Shown: in pieces, positions 37,000 to 49,933 of the stretch
Numbering within the stretch: position 1 is the stretch's first letter
Layout of the letters: every line of letters begins with the position of its first letter
Assembly: GCA_018389105.1 (NCBI GenBank)
Contig: JACATO010000611.1
Span: 1 to 64,000 of the forward strand
Direction of reading: 5' to 3'
DNA length: 64,000 nt
Source: Nautilus pompilius
Lineage: Eukaryota; Mollusca; Cephalopoda; Nautilida; Nautilidae
Position numbers and translations under genes: made by a program
Notes under the pieces: model-generated
Databases searched by the model: none
What the model saw: the letters and a program-made list of their open reading frames with translations, nothing else
Told to the model about the DNA's origin: nothing

Positions 37000-39253
37000 A
37001 CAATGTTTCTGTTCATTATCCGAACAGCAGTTCATATAGAGAATGTGCAATTTTGAATAAGCTTTTCTTCTTACATTTCAACTGCATAACATCTTCAATG
37101 TGATGCATCTTAATTGAAAAGTTGATTGCCCCTTTAAGAATAAATTTTTTATTTGTACAGTTAGTTGATAATTAATAAAGTATGATCATGGACATTTTCT
37201 ACAGCAAATAGTTTCTTTATTATTATTTTAATTGGGATGCTTAAGTATGCAGAAAAATAACTATTCATGCATTGTAAAACAAGAGATTAATATAACACAT
37301 TATTTCAATATTTTGTTTTAAAGAATAAAAATTCATTTATTTTATTTTCCAGTCTCTGGGCCCAACCTGCTCAAATATCAAGTTTAGCTGTAGAAAGAAC
37401 CTGAGAACTTGTTTTGAATAGCTGTTAGACATACAGACAGTGGCAAGGCAACAACTTGCTTATATAACCATGATCTACATAGCAAACATAAAGATGAGGT
37501 CCACTAGTTTATCCATTATAGATTGTAAAACATAGCAATTTTATATAAAATATCACAATTTCAATGTATTTATTTTATAACTAAATAAAGTATTGCATTC
37601 ATTAAAAAAATAAAAATATTTTAAAATTTGGACAACTTTTACTTGTCTTTTCACTCCCTAGCAGATAAAGTTGTCATCTCAGTGAGAGAAATAACATTTT
37701 CTTCAACATCAAAATTTCATATTTGGGTTATTGAAATGAAAGGCCATTGTACAATATTGCCAAATTTCTAACCTCTTTTTCAGGTGTGAAAAAAATACTG
37801 CAATTATCTTGTGTCCTATATACCTATATAACTGATATTCTACTCCCTTGGCCAGTACATTTGACCCACTGAGTAATTTTTAATGTCTGCTTTATATTAG
37901 ACATATATCCTCCAATCTAAATACATGGCATTTGTTCAAAAAAACCTTTCCTTATTCATATAATATATTATTTTGCAAAACTACATAATGCTAAATGTAT
38001 GGAAATCAAAGTTAATGCATTGGTTAATGGTTGTCCCTTTATTTTGTAATTTTTATAATTTTTACTGGTGTTTTATGTCACATACTTCTCATTGTTATCC
38101 TTCCACCTCCACAGGTGTCATTAAACTCATGTCATCACACATTTTTTTGTATTTTCAATGTTGTTAAAAAAAAGAAGAGTGCCAGCCGCTGTGTAACGTA
38201 TTACTAGAAGCAGGAAAAAATGTAACTAATTTGAGATAAAGCAGGGAAAAGTTGACTAGGTAAATTCATGGACAGAGACATGAATCCATATTAGCTACAT
38301 AACAGAAAATATTTATGTCTGCCCCACATAACATGAAACCAGTATATTGTTTTATAATAATTTAGAAACAAAATATTAAAAATTGAAGAGAAAAGATGTA
38401 TTTAAGTTTTGCAACCCGAGCCACAGAGTAGAAGCTAATTTTGAAACATTTAAAGAATAAAAAATGTTGCCCAGCATTGTTGTTGTTGTTACTGTTGCTG
38501 GTGTTATTATTATTATATTATTATTATTATTACAATTTTAAGAAGATGACTGCTTAATGAGGTGAGATATGTTACTTTGTAATTTTGCTAGATTTTGAAA
38601 TTTATTACAATAAACCAAAATGTTTGAAAAAAAATGTATATATATATATATATATTGGTCTATCTAACTAGACCAACCAACTACCTGAAAGAATAATTTA
38701 AGGTTAATTAATGTTTTTTGTCTTAAATTACAATGCCCTCTAAAGAACAATACATCTTAGTAAACAATCAGTACAATGATGGTAATTTACAACCATGGCC
38801 AAAAGCTTTGTATCACCCAAGAAATAAAAATAGCAAAATCTACCTTTAAATCTATTGTCATGTAGCTTGACACTCTACTTAGGACCATCCTAGATGAGAT
38901 GCATGCTTGTCAGCTTCATAGTTAGGTTCTTTTGGAAAACATGCATTTGTAATTCAAAGCCAGATTCAGTACCATGGTGGCCAATTCAAGTGTTGTAGGA
39001 TACAAAAGTACATAGTGCAGTATCTAAACTAAGAGTAGACTATAATGTGCATGCACATATTCAAGCAATTTTAACCCTTTGACCTTGCACATAAAAAAAT
39101 TTTGCTTTTGAAAATTATTTGTAAAATTGGCTAAATTGCTTGCACAGGCATATGCTTTCTTTTTATTTAGGGGAAAAAACAGCTCATAATCCTATAGATG
39201 CATTCAAATTTGCTATTTCTACTGTACAGCACTGTACTATAATAGTCTATAAG
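37000..39253. other. AT-rich DNA with microsatellites
   Basis: No exon recognised. Holds (TTG)n/(TTA)n repeats at about 38480-38533 and a (TA)n run at 38636-38655. Confidence 0.4.
38636..38655. repeat. (TA)n microsatellite
   Basis: About ten TA dinucleotides in a row. Confidence 0.9.
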
Positions 39254-39255
39254 TA

Positions 39256-40490
39256 TTAGGTTGTTACAAAAGTTTTGTCGGTTTTTTTACCGCGACAACG
39301 GGACTTCATATCGTTGTTAACGTGAAGTTTATTCACCAAAGTAAGTTCCATTACAATCAATACACTTCTGCCAGTGAGTTACAAGTGCATTTATACCATT
39401 TTGAGAAAAAAATCTGGGTTTATGGTGTCGATAAACTGTTGGAAGGCAGCTTCATTTCCTGCTTGGTTGGATGATTCCATACAAAGGAAGCTGTCGAGGT
39501 GTTTGAAAAGATGGTAGTCTGTGGGAGAAAGGTCTGGTGAATAGGCTGGGTGAGGGAGAACTTCGTACTCCAACGTGTTCAGTTTCTGAAGAGTCACTTT
39601 AGCAACATGAGGACGAGAGCTGTCGTGGAGCAGGATTGGGCCTCTTTGATTCAACAGTGCTGGCTGCCATTGGGAGAGTTTCTGATGAACACCTTCCAGC
39701 TGTGATTGTTTCGCCAGGTTGCAAGAAGTTATAGTGTGGATGACACCAGTTGCAGTCCACCAGACAGTGACCATGACCTTCTTTGGGTGGAGGCTGGGTT
39801 TTGGAATGTGGTTAGGCTCCTTGTCTCTGTCGAGCCACTGTGCCGATCGTTTGCGATTGTCGTAAAGGATCCACATTTTTCACCACACCTAATGATTCGA
39901 CCAAGAAAAGGGTCGTTTCTGTTTCTTATGACAAGAGAAAGGCAGATCTCCAATCGAAGATTTTGTTGTTGTTCATTCAACTCGTGAGGCACCCACTTGT
40001 CGAGCCTTTTCACCTGGCCGATTACGACAAGATGCCGGAAAACAGTTGGAGTCCTTATGTCGAGCTCTCCAGCAATTTCTCGCATTGTTTTTCTTGGATC
40101 GGCTTCAACTGAGGCTTTTAGACGGTCGGCATCACAGCTGGAACGATGTCCGATACCTTCCTCATCTTCGAGGCTCACATCTCCTGATCGAAACTTTGCA
40201 AACCATCGCTGTGCTGTGCACCCATTCGCTGTGTCCTCGTCCCTCGCTCACTCTGTGGCCTGGTTTGAACTCGTGAAGCGAAATGGCACAAAAATCTCTT
40301 CTATCCAAGCTCCACTCAGAACCCTGAAACAAATATCCATTTTATGATTTTTTAAAAGCTTGGTTTTGCAAAATGTATGCCAGAGTATAAGCTACAAAAC
40401 GATACATGACTTACCTACATACACCTTCACAAACGTGGAGCCCCAAATTAGCATAACATAATAACCGACAAAACTTCTGTAACGACCTAA
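39256..40490 (-). mobile_element. Mariner element with both ends, TA target duplication
   Basis: The left end ttaggttgttacaaaagttt continues tgtcggtt. The right end, read on the minus strand, is ttaggtcgttacagaagttt then tgtcggtt: 28-bp inverted repeats with two mismatches. TA flanks both ends (39254-39255 and 40491-40492), the mariner/Tc1 target duplication. The element is 1235 bp, normal for mariner, and encloses a broken transposase on the minus strand (separate entry). End sequence and protein place it in the subfamily that includes Hsmar1/SETMAR-like elements. Confidence 0.93.
39391..40340 (-). pseudogene. Mariner transposase, frameshifted, first catalytic Asp lost
   Basis: Starts at the ATG at 40340. 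The N-terminal half carries the HTH region (EADPRKTMREIAGELDIRTP, TVFRHL) and the linker motif KRLDKWVPHEL. At the first catalytic site the family has CDEKW; here it is CGEKC, and a frameshift follows immediately. The rest is read in another frame from about 39876: ILYDNRKRSAQWLD, KVMVTVWW, ILLHDSSRPHVA and YSPDLSPTDYH. The second and third Asp are present with 34 residues between them (the D34D signature). Upstream, one further stop interrupts the N terminus. Also a short internal deletion after VIHTI. The gene cannot make active enzyme. Confidence 0.92.
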
Positions 40491-40492
40491 TA

Positions 40493-43031
40493 CATCCCAC
40501 TGAGCTTTCGGAAATCCTGATTTACATGTTAGATTTAAACTTTATTAATTCCAGCTATGTCACCACTAATTACATGGTACAGTGCGCTACAAAGCAATGA
40601 GCATTAGCATGATGTTATTATGCAGATTCAGCATATTTAATTCAAGCAAATTTAGAAAATTCTTGGTCAATGGAAACTTTTGTTTATAGTTTTACTGTAA
40701 TATTCACAATGTTACAGTACTTTTTATTTTTTCCCTGAGAGGTGTAATTTAATTTAAATTTACTATCCCATAAATTATTAACTAAACTTTTCAAACCTTC
40801 AGTCATACGCATAGCTTAATTTATAAATCTCTTTTTTTTGTCTGCAGGCTATACTGTACATTAGTTTTCAAATACGGTTTTCTTGGTATGCAAAGAATAC
40901 CTGTTTAATCAACTCACCTATTCACAACAATGCCCAATTATCAAAGAAACAAAAAAACTGATGCAATATGAATAATTTTTTATCACAAATGCTCAGATTA
41001 CAGTATAAGAAATTTCTTTTTCTTTGTTGCTATATAATCCAGCTGATGATCCATCATCAACATTACAGAAAAAGACAATAGCAGCATTTTACCAGGTTAA
41101 TTAGCAATTCTTAGTACTCTTATTTATAAAAACTGGCCCATGACATAAAGCATTTACATTTTTTCAAAAAAACAAAAGTCACAGAAATTATATAAACTAT
41201 GTAAACACAATTACAAATTATCAGTACAAGTTAAATTTTAAAAAAAATCTCTTTAAATGTTTCCAATCATTATTTATATGTTTTCAAGTAAAATTTGTTT
41301 TCTCCTTGTTTCTTTATAAGAATGCTCATAATGAAATTTGGTAGATACAAAGAAAAGCAATTTTGTCATTTATTTTCATTAACAATCAACCAAAATGCAG
41401 TGTTATTAATCAAGAAGATACATTTCATCACATCTGTTTTATCAACAGAAATGCTGTCAGTCAGGTTCTTAAAGTTTCTGAATATTCAAGAGTGTACATA
41501 GCTATTGGTATATAGTAAAATAATTTTAAAAAAGAAAAATAATATTAAAACTATGAAAACCTCTGTTACTACATAAACACAACTTAATAAAGTGGATGAT
41601 CATTTTAAATACAATTTATATAAAATATGACCCACTAAAAAGTTGCTGGAGCTTGTGATGCTGTTACTTGACAAAACTGTAATATTTAATACTGGAAATT
41701 TAAAAGACAGAAAGAAACCTAATTGTTCATATATTTGGTTTATAGGTGGATAAAAACATCTCAGATTCTGTACAGAGACCTGGTTTATTTGTTCTCTTTA
41801 TGTAGGTAAATTTTGAGTAAACAAAAGATAACTAACATTTTACTAATATTCCACTGCTAATTTAATCAGGATATATGTTTACTGAATGCCAGCTTTTTGT
41901 GAGCAAAAATTACATCTGAACATGTAATCTTTCTTTGATGATTCATCCCCAATTAGAACATGAAATGATGCAATCCAGCAAATACAGTAACTGTAACTAC
42001 CATCTTTTTGGTCAAAGGCAGGGTTCGGTTCATTAAAACTTTGTTTTACACTATATTACTGCAAAAGGTTGATAAATGAAGCCAAACAAAATAATGTACT
42101 GGTATGTTTCCTTGACAACGTTTGTCACTTCACACTGACAAAAACATATTTAAAAATGATGAAAAGGTGTAGTTTATTAAATTTACTTATAATTAAAAAT
42201 TGTTTGTAGTTATGATATACTACTGACATGTCATCCTGACTTTTCACAATTTTTTTCTATCTTTGCTTTATGGAATCATTTCTTCTTCTTCCTCATTCTA
42301 GACTACATATTTTCCAGAAAAAAATCCAATAATTTTATTTTAGTTATTTTAAAAGGTATATATACACACACACACACCGCAATAATTAATTATTTATCAT
42401 CATGCCAATTATTTCAGGAAAAGTTCAATTAATTTAAACTTTTTATACTTTCCAAACATGTATTTGCAATCCTACAATTCTCCTGTTAAAAAGACTGCAA
42501 AAATCTTTGTATACATCATAGTTGTGCACTAATATATGGTGTTCATAAGAGTTGTGATATGAACACTAGTTAGTTACTCTACACTTTGAAAATGCACAAA
42601 AAACAACAATCTCCAGGGAATCAATACAAGAATATTTAATTATTCACTTTCACATGCACTTGATAATATACAAGTTGTAATCTTACTATTAAAAAAAATC
42701 ATTTAAGAGGTGGTTGTCATTTTGTGAAAGGCATATAGAAACAGGCTATACATTTTGCTCTGCCAAGTTACACTTTCCTTTGATGGGAAAACTTTATTTT
42801 TATCATCATTATTATTATTATTTTCATTTTCATGAAGTAGTGACTAATAAAGCATTTCTTTAGCATCTAGAGTATAAGAACACTCAAATATTTGCTGGTG
42901 CTTTATCACAAACAGAAAGAAATGACATCAAAAGTTCATTCTTAAAAGGAAGAAAAGGTTAATAGGCCCTGGGTGCAGTATTTAACTTAGGGAATTATAA
43001 CTCCCACTGATTGCTGCAAGAAATTATAATG
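40493..43031. other. AT-rich DNA, no gene recognised
   Basis: Includes a (CA)n run at 42363-42377 and an (ATT)n-like stretch at about 42802-42822. No exon, transposon end or RNA gene recognised. Confidence 0.4.
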
Positions 43032-43033
43032 TA

Positions 43034-43978
43034 CCGTAAATTCCGGCGTATAAATCGAAAATTTGACACCAAATTTCAAGTTTAAAAATCCACCCTCGAC
43101 TTATACGGCGGTGACGTTTTTTATGACATGAATTCTAGTAAATCTTTTGGTAACTTTTGAGCAATTTTTGTCTTTTGACGAATGACCAGATCATGACGAT
43201 GCATAAAACGGGTACACCAACTGACTGTTGCCTTGAAATCCATGCTGTCTTTATTCTTAGCTGCCCATTGTAAAGCTTTCAGTCGGATAAGGGCTCTTGT
43301 TACGATTCTGCCACATTGACGTTCAGATAACACCCATGTCGCTATTTCCTTCTCTAATCTTGGCCATTTTTCTTGATTTTGACCACGATTCGCACATTTG
43401 GTTGAAGCCATTTCTTTGATACCGTTTTCTGCCTTCCTCCAAACTCTGACCAATTTTTCACTTATGCAATAATGCCGAGCTGTTGCTACTGTCTTTGGCT
43501 GCTTGAACGACTTTTATCTTGAATGCTGCATCATATTTCATCCTTCTTCGTGGTTGACTGGACATCTTGCTTGTTCAACGATTTATAATTATTTGAAAAT
43601 TTGTCATTGAAATTTGTAAATTGAAATTTCCTAGCTTAGCGTAGCAAGGTTAGACACACCGGATAAAAGAAAATCAATAAATTTCTAGACAATAAATCAA
43701 TAAATCAATAAATAATCTAGACAGGAACCGTAAAGTGCATAAAACGTGACACCACTTCTAGTGAAAGCCTTATTTGTCAAGCAAGCATGTTATGCTGGCG
43801 AAACGAATAAGTCAGCATGAACATCACGTGAGTGAAAGCGCAAGAATGAGTCAGCGAAAATGACGCAGTTGATTATTGAAATATTCCGACCAAGCGATTT
43901 GAGCCAGAGAAGGGGGTCGACTTATACAGGATTTTTAGGCCAAACTTATAACCTCGACTTATACGCCGGAATTTACGG
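43034..43978 (-). mobile_element. Compact pogo/Tc5-type element with long inverted ends
   Basis: Left end ccgtaaattccggcgtataa is repeated as the exact inverse at the right end (ttatacgccggaatttacgg), and TA flanks both ends (43032-43033, 43979-43980). Inside each end is a second related block (ctcgacttatacggcg near 43096 and tcgacttatacagg near 43917), so the ends are compound. The element is only 945 bp, less than half of an autonomous pogo-type transposon, and encodes just the DNA-binding part of a transposase. It is therefore non-autonomous, and would need a full-length relative to move. Confidence 0.9.
43121..43565 (-). pseudogene. Transposase DNA-binding domain only (CENP-B/Tc5-like)
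   Basis: From the ATG at 43565 the minus strand reads MSSQPRRRMKYDAAFKIKVV, a psq/pogo-type N-terminal helix-turn-helix, then after one frame change LVRVWRKAENGIKEM and a CENP-B-type second HTH: KWPRLEKEIATWVLSERQCG, ALQWAAKNK, WCTRFMHRHDLVIRQKT and AQKLPKDL. It stops at about 43121 right beside the left terminal repeat. No DDE catalytic domain follows. A single-base frameshift near 43450 separates the two helix-turn-helix parts in this copy. If transcribed, the second part could still bind the element ends, but nothing here shows that it is. Confidence 0.8.
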
Positions 43979-44066
43979 TATATGAGATGTCCAACATCAT
44001 CTACATCCAGCTCAAAGTTGCTCGCTTTTCCAGTTGTAAAGTTGACAGCACTGTTGTTGAAAGTGA
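43979..44066 (-). CDS. Possible PLAT-domain exon fragment interrupted by the pogo element
   Basis: After an acceptor-like tatcatctcag, the minus strand encodes KITFNNSAVNFTTGKASNFE then LDVDDVGHLIY. The spacing F-x2-G-x4-F-x-L-x3-D-V-G-x-L resembles the central strand region of PLAT/LH2 domains (as in LOXHD1 or polycystin). The pogo element sits directly after LIY; skipping it and one TA, the frame stays open for about 11 more codons (IIISCSNQW...) before a stop. No other exon of such a gene was identified, so this may be chance or a dead exon. Confidence 0.25.
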
Positions 44067-44069
44067 TTT

Positions 44070-45055
44070 TCTGAGATGATATACCATAAACTTCAAAAAA
44101 AGACTGATATGGCATTGAAATCAGTGAAAATTCACAGAACCCTTTTGTCGAAAGAAAAAATAGTGAGAACATTGTTAACTCTTTTAAAAAAAGATCAAAA
44201 AGGGATCAATTCTTTCAAATTTGAAAACATCCCAAGTTTTCCTTACTTAGTTAAGACTTATTTGAAGAAAATAGTCTGTCTACATATGTAAAGCAAAATA
44301 TATTTATTTTTTACACTGACCATCTACTTAAGGCAAACTGTTCCATGTATTTACCATCATGTCACTAGAAAACACCTGATGTCCACCCCACTCAGAAACT
44401 TATAAAATTTTAAATTATAGCCTAAAATAATTTTAAAATACCCTAGCACTTTAATGACTCTGCTTTACATTATTAAAATTGTAAATGTCTTGATAAGATC
44501 TTTGCAGAATGTTTATATTCAAGGCCAAAAGATTCATCTTTTTTATATTTGTTCAGAATAACCAATATCCTTCATTCTCAAAATCATTCTTGTAAAAACA
44601 CATTTGCTCCCCTTTTAAGATTGACAGCATCCCTAACAAGCGAAAGATGCCAAAAACACACTCTCCAAATGTCGTCTAAATAAAGCTATAAATGAAGAAA
44701 TTACGTCCACTGTCTCACTTTAACTGTTTTACTTAATACTACTAAGATTCTGTTTGTGCTTTTGACTCTCTCATCATACTGCCTATAATATCTATGGTTG
44801 TAATAAATAGTTGCTCCAGTATCTTGTTCATTCTCACTGATATGAATAAGACTCTTTTTTTTAAATATTAGGGAAGACCGAAGCTAGTTGTCATAGCACT
44901 AATAATTCTTAATTAAATTATAGTGAAGCCATACATGAAAACCATATGTTTTCACCCTTAATCATAAGTTCAAAGAATATGATGTTGATTATAGCTCATC
45001 TACAGGCAGAGTCATTTTAAGTTCTGTCCAAAATGTGTTTGTTTATTATTTACAA
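44070..45055. other. AT-rich DNA, nothing recognised
   Basis: No conserved coding motif or repeat end identified. Confidence 0.4.
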
Positions 45056-45059
45056 AAGC

Positions 45060-46100
45060 TTAATTTATCTAGTTTACAATGTAATTGAAATCATTTGATG
45101 AATCCATGTCTGGCTTTGATGCAAGCCTGGAGACAACAGGGGAAGTCATCAACAGCATATGAATCTGCTCTTGGAGTATTTTGTCTCATTTTTGCCCAAC
45201 CTTGAAAAAGCATTATTCTTCAAAATCATGCAAACAGAAAAATGTAATCGATTTATATCATTTTACAAGGGCAGCCAATCCTACTCACCTATGAAATCAG
45301 AAAAAAACTTGGACAACAAATTTCTTTCATTCAAGCAATGTGGGCAGGAGCCTGGTTCTGTTGGAAATTCTATAACTCAGGCTTTACAAGAGCTTCCAGA
45401 ATAACATCTTTGTAAATTTTTGTCACTGATTTTGATGCCTACAGAGACAAAAACAAATAGGGTTTGGCTGTCAGCAGCGATGCCAGCCTAACCCATTACA
45501 GAAGATGTCTCTTGCACTCTATCAATGATTTTTTGTTCTCGACAAATAGAGGAAGTTCGTTTTATTCTGGATGATTGTTTGATGTGAACAATTTCTCATC
45601 CAAAAACAAGATGCGCAAATAATGGTTACTTGCAAACAAAGTCATGAGTCAAAGAGAACGATCCAGCCGCTTTTGTTTTTTTATTGTAGCATCAAAAAAT
45701 GTTCTTTCCAGAATTTATAAGGATAATGTTTGAGCTCTTTTCTGACAATTTTCAGGACCATCAGCCGATTCACTAACATTGGGCTCCTTGGCCATTTTTC
45801 TCATGGACCGCTGCCGATTGAAAAAGTCTAACTGGCTATGGCTTTTTAAAATTTCTTTGTTGAGACAATATTAGGTGTGCATGATCTTAGTCTCTTTGAT
45901 AGAGTAGGTTTTGATGAATCAATCAATAGATTTCCTCTCATAGCTTTCATTCCTGAGCAGATGAAAGATTTTGTATATTGTCTCCCCTTATTGAACAGCT
46001 CTCCGATAACTGAGCATTTCTTTTCATCTTACATATAGCAATGGTATTTGGTAGATATATTCTTATTGTACACAAATGGAGCTTTCTATGAAAATTACAA
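45060..46100 (-). pseudogene. Tc1/mariner-superfamily transposase relic
   Basis: Minus-strand pieces in changing frames follow the order of an IS630-Tc1-mariner transposase: NRQRSMRKMAKEPNVSESAD (HTH region), KKQKRLDRS, LRILFLDEKLFTS with the first catalytic acid in the DEKLF motif, RVQETSSVMGWAGIA-like wording (family: V...SVMVWAGI), then KYSKSRFIC and the C-terminal LPLLSPGLHQSQTWIH matching DDFPxRLxxCIxxxGGHxE. The catalytic block with the second and third acids (QDxAPAH...SPDLNP) is badly decayed. No clear inverted ends were found. Confidence 0.75.
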
Positions 46101-46109
46101 CAATTTCAG

Positions 46110-49100
46110 CCAATCAGCAGCCTCAAAATCAGCTCTGACTTTTAGACAAAACTCAAAGGGCACCTGTAATTAGAAATTTTTTTCAATACTGAGAGATGGA
46201 TAAAATAATTTTTATTTAGCATTAATTAAAGGCCCTTTAACTTTTCAAGTTTTAAAAAAGAGAAAGTATATTTGTTATCTAAACTGTTTGTTGATTTTCT
46301 TTGTTAATTTAATTATGGGGCAATAACCAAGCTTCTGTTTTTGTCAGTTTGGTTTTAACCAAACTTATACAGGTATTTTTACTATTACAATACTACCATG
46401 AATTTAGAGATTCTAAAACGAACATGATCCCAGAATTTTCCCATTCTTACGCAAACCTACTAATGTTTATACTTTGTTTGTTAGACACACATGTGAATAG
46501 TTATTCTAATTTTATTTATTACAGTATTTCTTCAAATTTGATTTCACTTAGACTATTATCCACACTGAAAATTTCCCTTTCTTAAAGTAAATTAATCTTT
46601 TAGTTGTCTGGTTAAACACTATTATATACAAAATATATTAAAATTCAGTAATAGTACCATGGGTGTAAGAGTGCTGCCTTTAGTCTACAATCAGTGACAT
46701 TATCCATGAAGTTATTTAAAGAAGTATGAAATTTATATTTTCTTCTTTTGCAACATGAAATACAAAATGTATGTAAATTTGCTGATTGTAGTACATAGAC
46801 ATGAACAGTTAAGCAGATAGGAAAAGAAAACTAAGTACTGGAAACTGAAAAAAGTCTACTTTCATTAAAGCTTGGTTTACTGTTGATTTAGACTAACATG
46901 CTAGTTTTCTGTGCTGTTCCTAAATTGGATATCAGCTGGGATTTTTTCTGAATAATCTGTTCACTCCTGTAAGTAATCTTCTTTTGACTTGAATTCCACC
47001 CAAAAATCAACCACCTTCGCTGTCTGTCCAAACAATCTTTTACTTTTTTGTCGTTCTGTAAGTTTTGGTTTATAAAATCAATTATTTACTTAAGAAACTT
47101 TAACAATGTCAGATCGCATTGGCAGTATTGTGATTAGAAAAGCTATCTTAAGTAGATGATTGATGGGAGTGTACGCACATGAAAATTTTTCCTTTACTCA
47201 TTTTCAAAATCTGGCATTAAAAAAATATTTTTGGCTAATATTCGGCCTCTAATCATGAGAGCTTTTAGATTTATACTGCTTATCTGAAGGAAGACTCCTG
47301 CCTTTTACTTGAAAAATTCCCGGCTCCAACTCCTGAATAACAAGACTCACGTGATAGTTAATTTTTAATTTTTAAAAGTATTTATTTATTTATTTTGCAT
47401 GTTTAAGTTTTTTGACAAAAAAGGTAATGGAAAATGAAGTGTACCTTTAATAAAAAAGTACTGATAAAAGGAAATACCACTTGGGTCCAATGTGGGAGGG
47501 GTGCCATGAAGTGAGGTAGAGCAGTTTACTCACCACACAGATAGGTTTGAGTGTGGAGTAATACGAAATACCTGCAGCAGTTAAGTACATCACATGGATA
47601 ACAGTAAGTGATGAGGTCAGCTCACTATGCCAACTAAGTAGAAGCAGTTTACAGGGATGATGTGGGCGGCCATCTGATGACTTGATTGTGTCATGAGCTA
47701 ATCTAGATTATTATATTTAAGGTGACACTTCTACTAGCAATCCAATACCAGCTTCTGCACAGGTTACACTATCTCTACAGCACCAGATTTCCACTTTAAG
47801 TACACTTTAAAAACAAAAACACAGAGACAGGTATTAAATGAGTTACGTTTATTTGAAGAAATCGAAGTTGTCATGTCACCATGGTAGCCAAACAATTACA
47901 AAGAGGCAGAATCCATTATGAAGTCTCAAGTAAAAAGCAAACAAAAATGTTAATAAATGAAAGACTATAATTTACTGTAAGATTTAGTGTTAATTGTGGC
48001 AGTGTAAACAAAGGGTTTCAAGTCCATAATGAACTAGCCTGTATTGTGCTTTGTCTTTTAAGCAGCCTTAAAATCACAGACTTTCTTTTGGTTAAGAAAG
48101 AATTGGAAACAGAGATAGTAAATTGCTTTGCTGGTGCAGGTGATTAATTTAACTGCTCTTCTCTGCAGAACAGTGGTCAAAATCCATTACAATGATTGTT
48201 CTTTGTGAGGTTGCCATTCATTGTGACTATCAGTGGTCAGAAGTGTTGCTTAGTCTTGAGTATGGCATCCATCAGCATTAGTATGTCTGTGTGTAGTAGG
48301 TACTCTGACTCGTGTCTTGTACCAGACATAGGTCCTGAGGCACTATGGAGAGATTTAGCTGCAGCACCACAACTGTATAAGTAAGCAGGGTTCCAGCCAT
48401 CTGAAAAGGTGTATGGTGTTAGTGTAGTACAACGTTAGTTATTACAAGCAACAGGAGCAGACATTTGTTTGTTTATATGATTAACAATTCCATTTCAAAA
48501 AATATTTTCTAATATACACCGTACTGGAATTTTAGACTGTTTATAACTATAATCCTAACCATGATAGTTGTACTGAAAATAGTGATCCCTAATTAATTAC
48601 ATAAAACCACTATTTTCACAAACCTGTAGCATTATTGTTACTCTATATGTGATGTGGCAGTACAGTAGCAATTACAAATGAAGTCTTCCATGAAGAGTGT
48701 GCTGAAATGAGCTCATTCAGCATAAACTCTAAAATTATTTATGTGTGACTGCGCAACACACCTGGCAAGGTTCGCGCTGGTTAATCAGGTGTAAGGCAGT
48801 GACTGTTATATTCAACACTGAAAACAGTCATTTTCAAGGAACTGCCAAGTGCTGTGAAAAGTGTGTACCAAAATGGGAAGTGTTCAGAAAAGTAACTTTT
48901 GTGCTTGTTCTGGCCTTTCTGTAAGATGTTATATTTTGTGTACATAAAATCACAGTTAATTATGGCTCAATTTTTCAGTACCCTTCTCATTCTTTAATCA
49001 TAGAAATTTGAAAGAATTGTTTCCGTCCACTCATTCAAACTTCTTAATTTTCAAAACCTTCATTAGATCATCCTTAAAATATAAACTAAGTAAATCTAAT

Positions 49101-49843
49101 ACTTGTAATCTTTCAACATAAGATAATCAACAACACCTCAACAGATTCAGTGACTGTGTATTTTCTTAAATATGGACTCCATACACCTGCATAGCGTATT
49201 TAAGGTGTAGAAGGGATTTTCTAGCAGAATTATTGTTTACATTTGAAGAAAATTTGGTTAATTAATACTTTTCACAATTAATAATTTCTAATGACAATCA
49301 GATGTAATTTTTTTGCCAGATATTCCATACTTAAATTTTATCTTTCTGCATAATAAATTATTAATGTTTTTCATATATCTGGATTATAACTTACATTTAC
49401 TATTAACCCCAACCTTTCAGTTAAATGGCTGGTCTAGTAAAATATTTAGGTTTATTTAAAACCTATCACATTAATAATAATGTGCGCACTTCACAGAAAA
49501 AAATCACAAGTGGCTACAGGAAACACACATCACACACTAAAGATACAATTTTTGTATTTTTAACAGCAGCATTTATTTTACTGTTACATCGACATTACAC
49601 AAAATTTACAAACAATGCTTGAAATAAAGAAAATATTTAATTTTTTTTACCAGATGGTCATGAAACAATTAATTCCCACTCCAAATTAAGGATGGGCAAG
49701 TCTTTTTTTTTCTCTGTTTTAAAATGTAAACATTATTGCATTATTTATGTATATCAGTTTCTGTAACATTGAATTGTGGGGATGTTTCCTTAACTATAAA
49801 CAGCAAACTTTCTTAAAGGTAAAATAGTTAAATTTCTTCTCAC
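46110..49843. other. AT-rich DNA below the receptor gene
   Basis: The expected last exon of the receptor gene (a seventh helix with a TY...QF-type motif, minus strand) should lie here but I could not identify it. The 47480-48420 stretch is less AT-rich and repeat-like in texture, but no family is recognised. Confidence 0.35.
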
Positions 49844-49933
49844 CATGAGTATGGAAGAGTTGTCTATGACAAATAGACCTCCAACAGGAATGCCGTATGA
49901 ATTTGCTGCCAACTTCGACAGAAATATAGAGAT
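49844..49933 (-). CDS. Gustatory-receptor-like gene, exon 3
   Basis: Bounded by gtattacag and atg|gtgaga, exactly 30 codons in phase 0: ISIFLSKLAANSYGIPVGGL then FVIDNSSILM. This is the penultimate segment of insect/arthropod gustatory-type receptors, where a short loop (F-x-x-K-L...G-I-x-x-x-G-L-F-V-I-x-x-S-x-I-L) precedes the seventh helix. The phase-0 boundary on both sides fits the conserved C-terminal introns of that superfamily. The final exon with the seventh helix was not found downstream. Confidence 0.75.

Noticed and set aside
38636-38655. (TA)n run as a regulatory or replication feature
   Set aside because: An ordinary microsatellite without supporting motifs.
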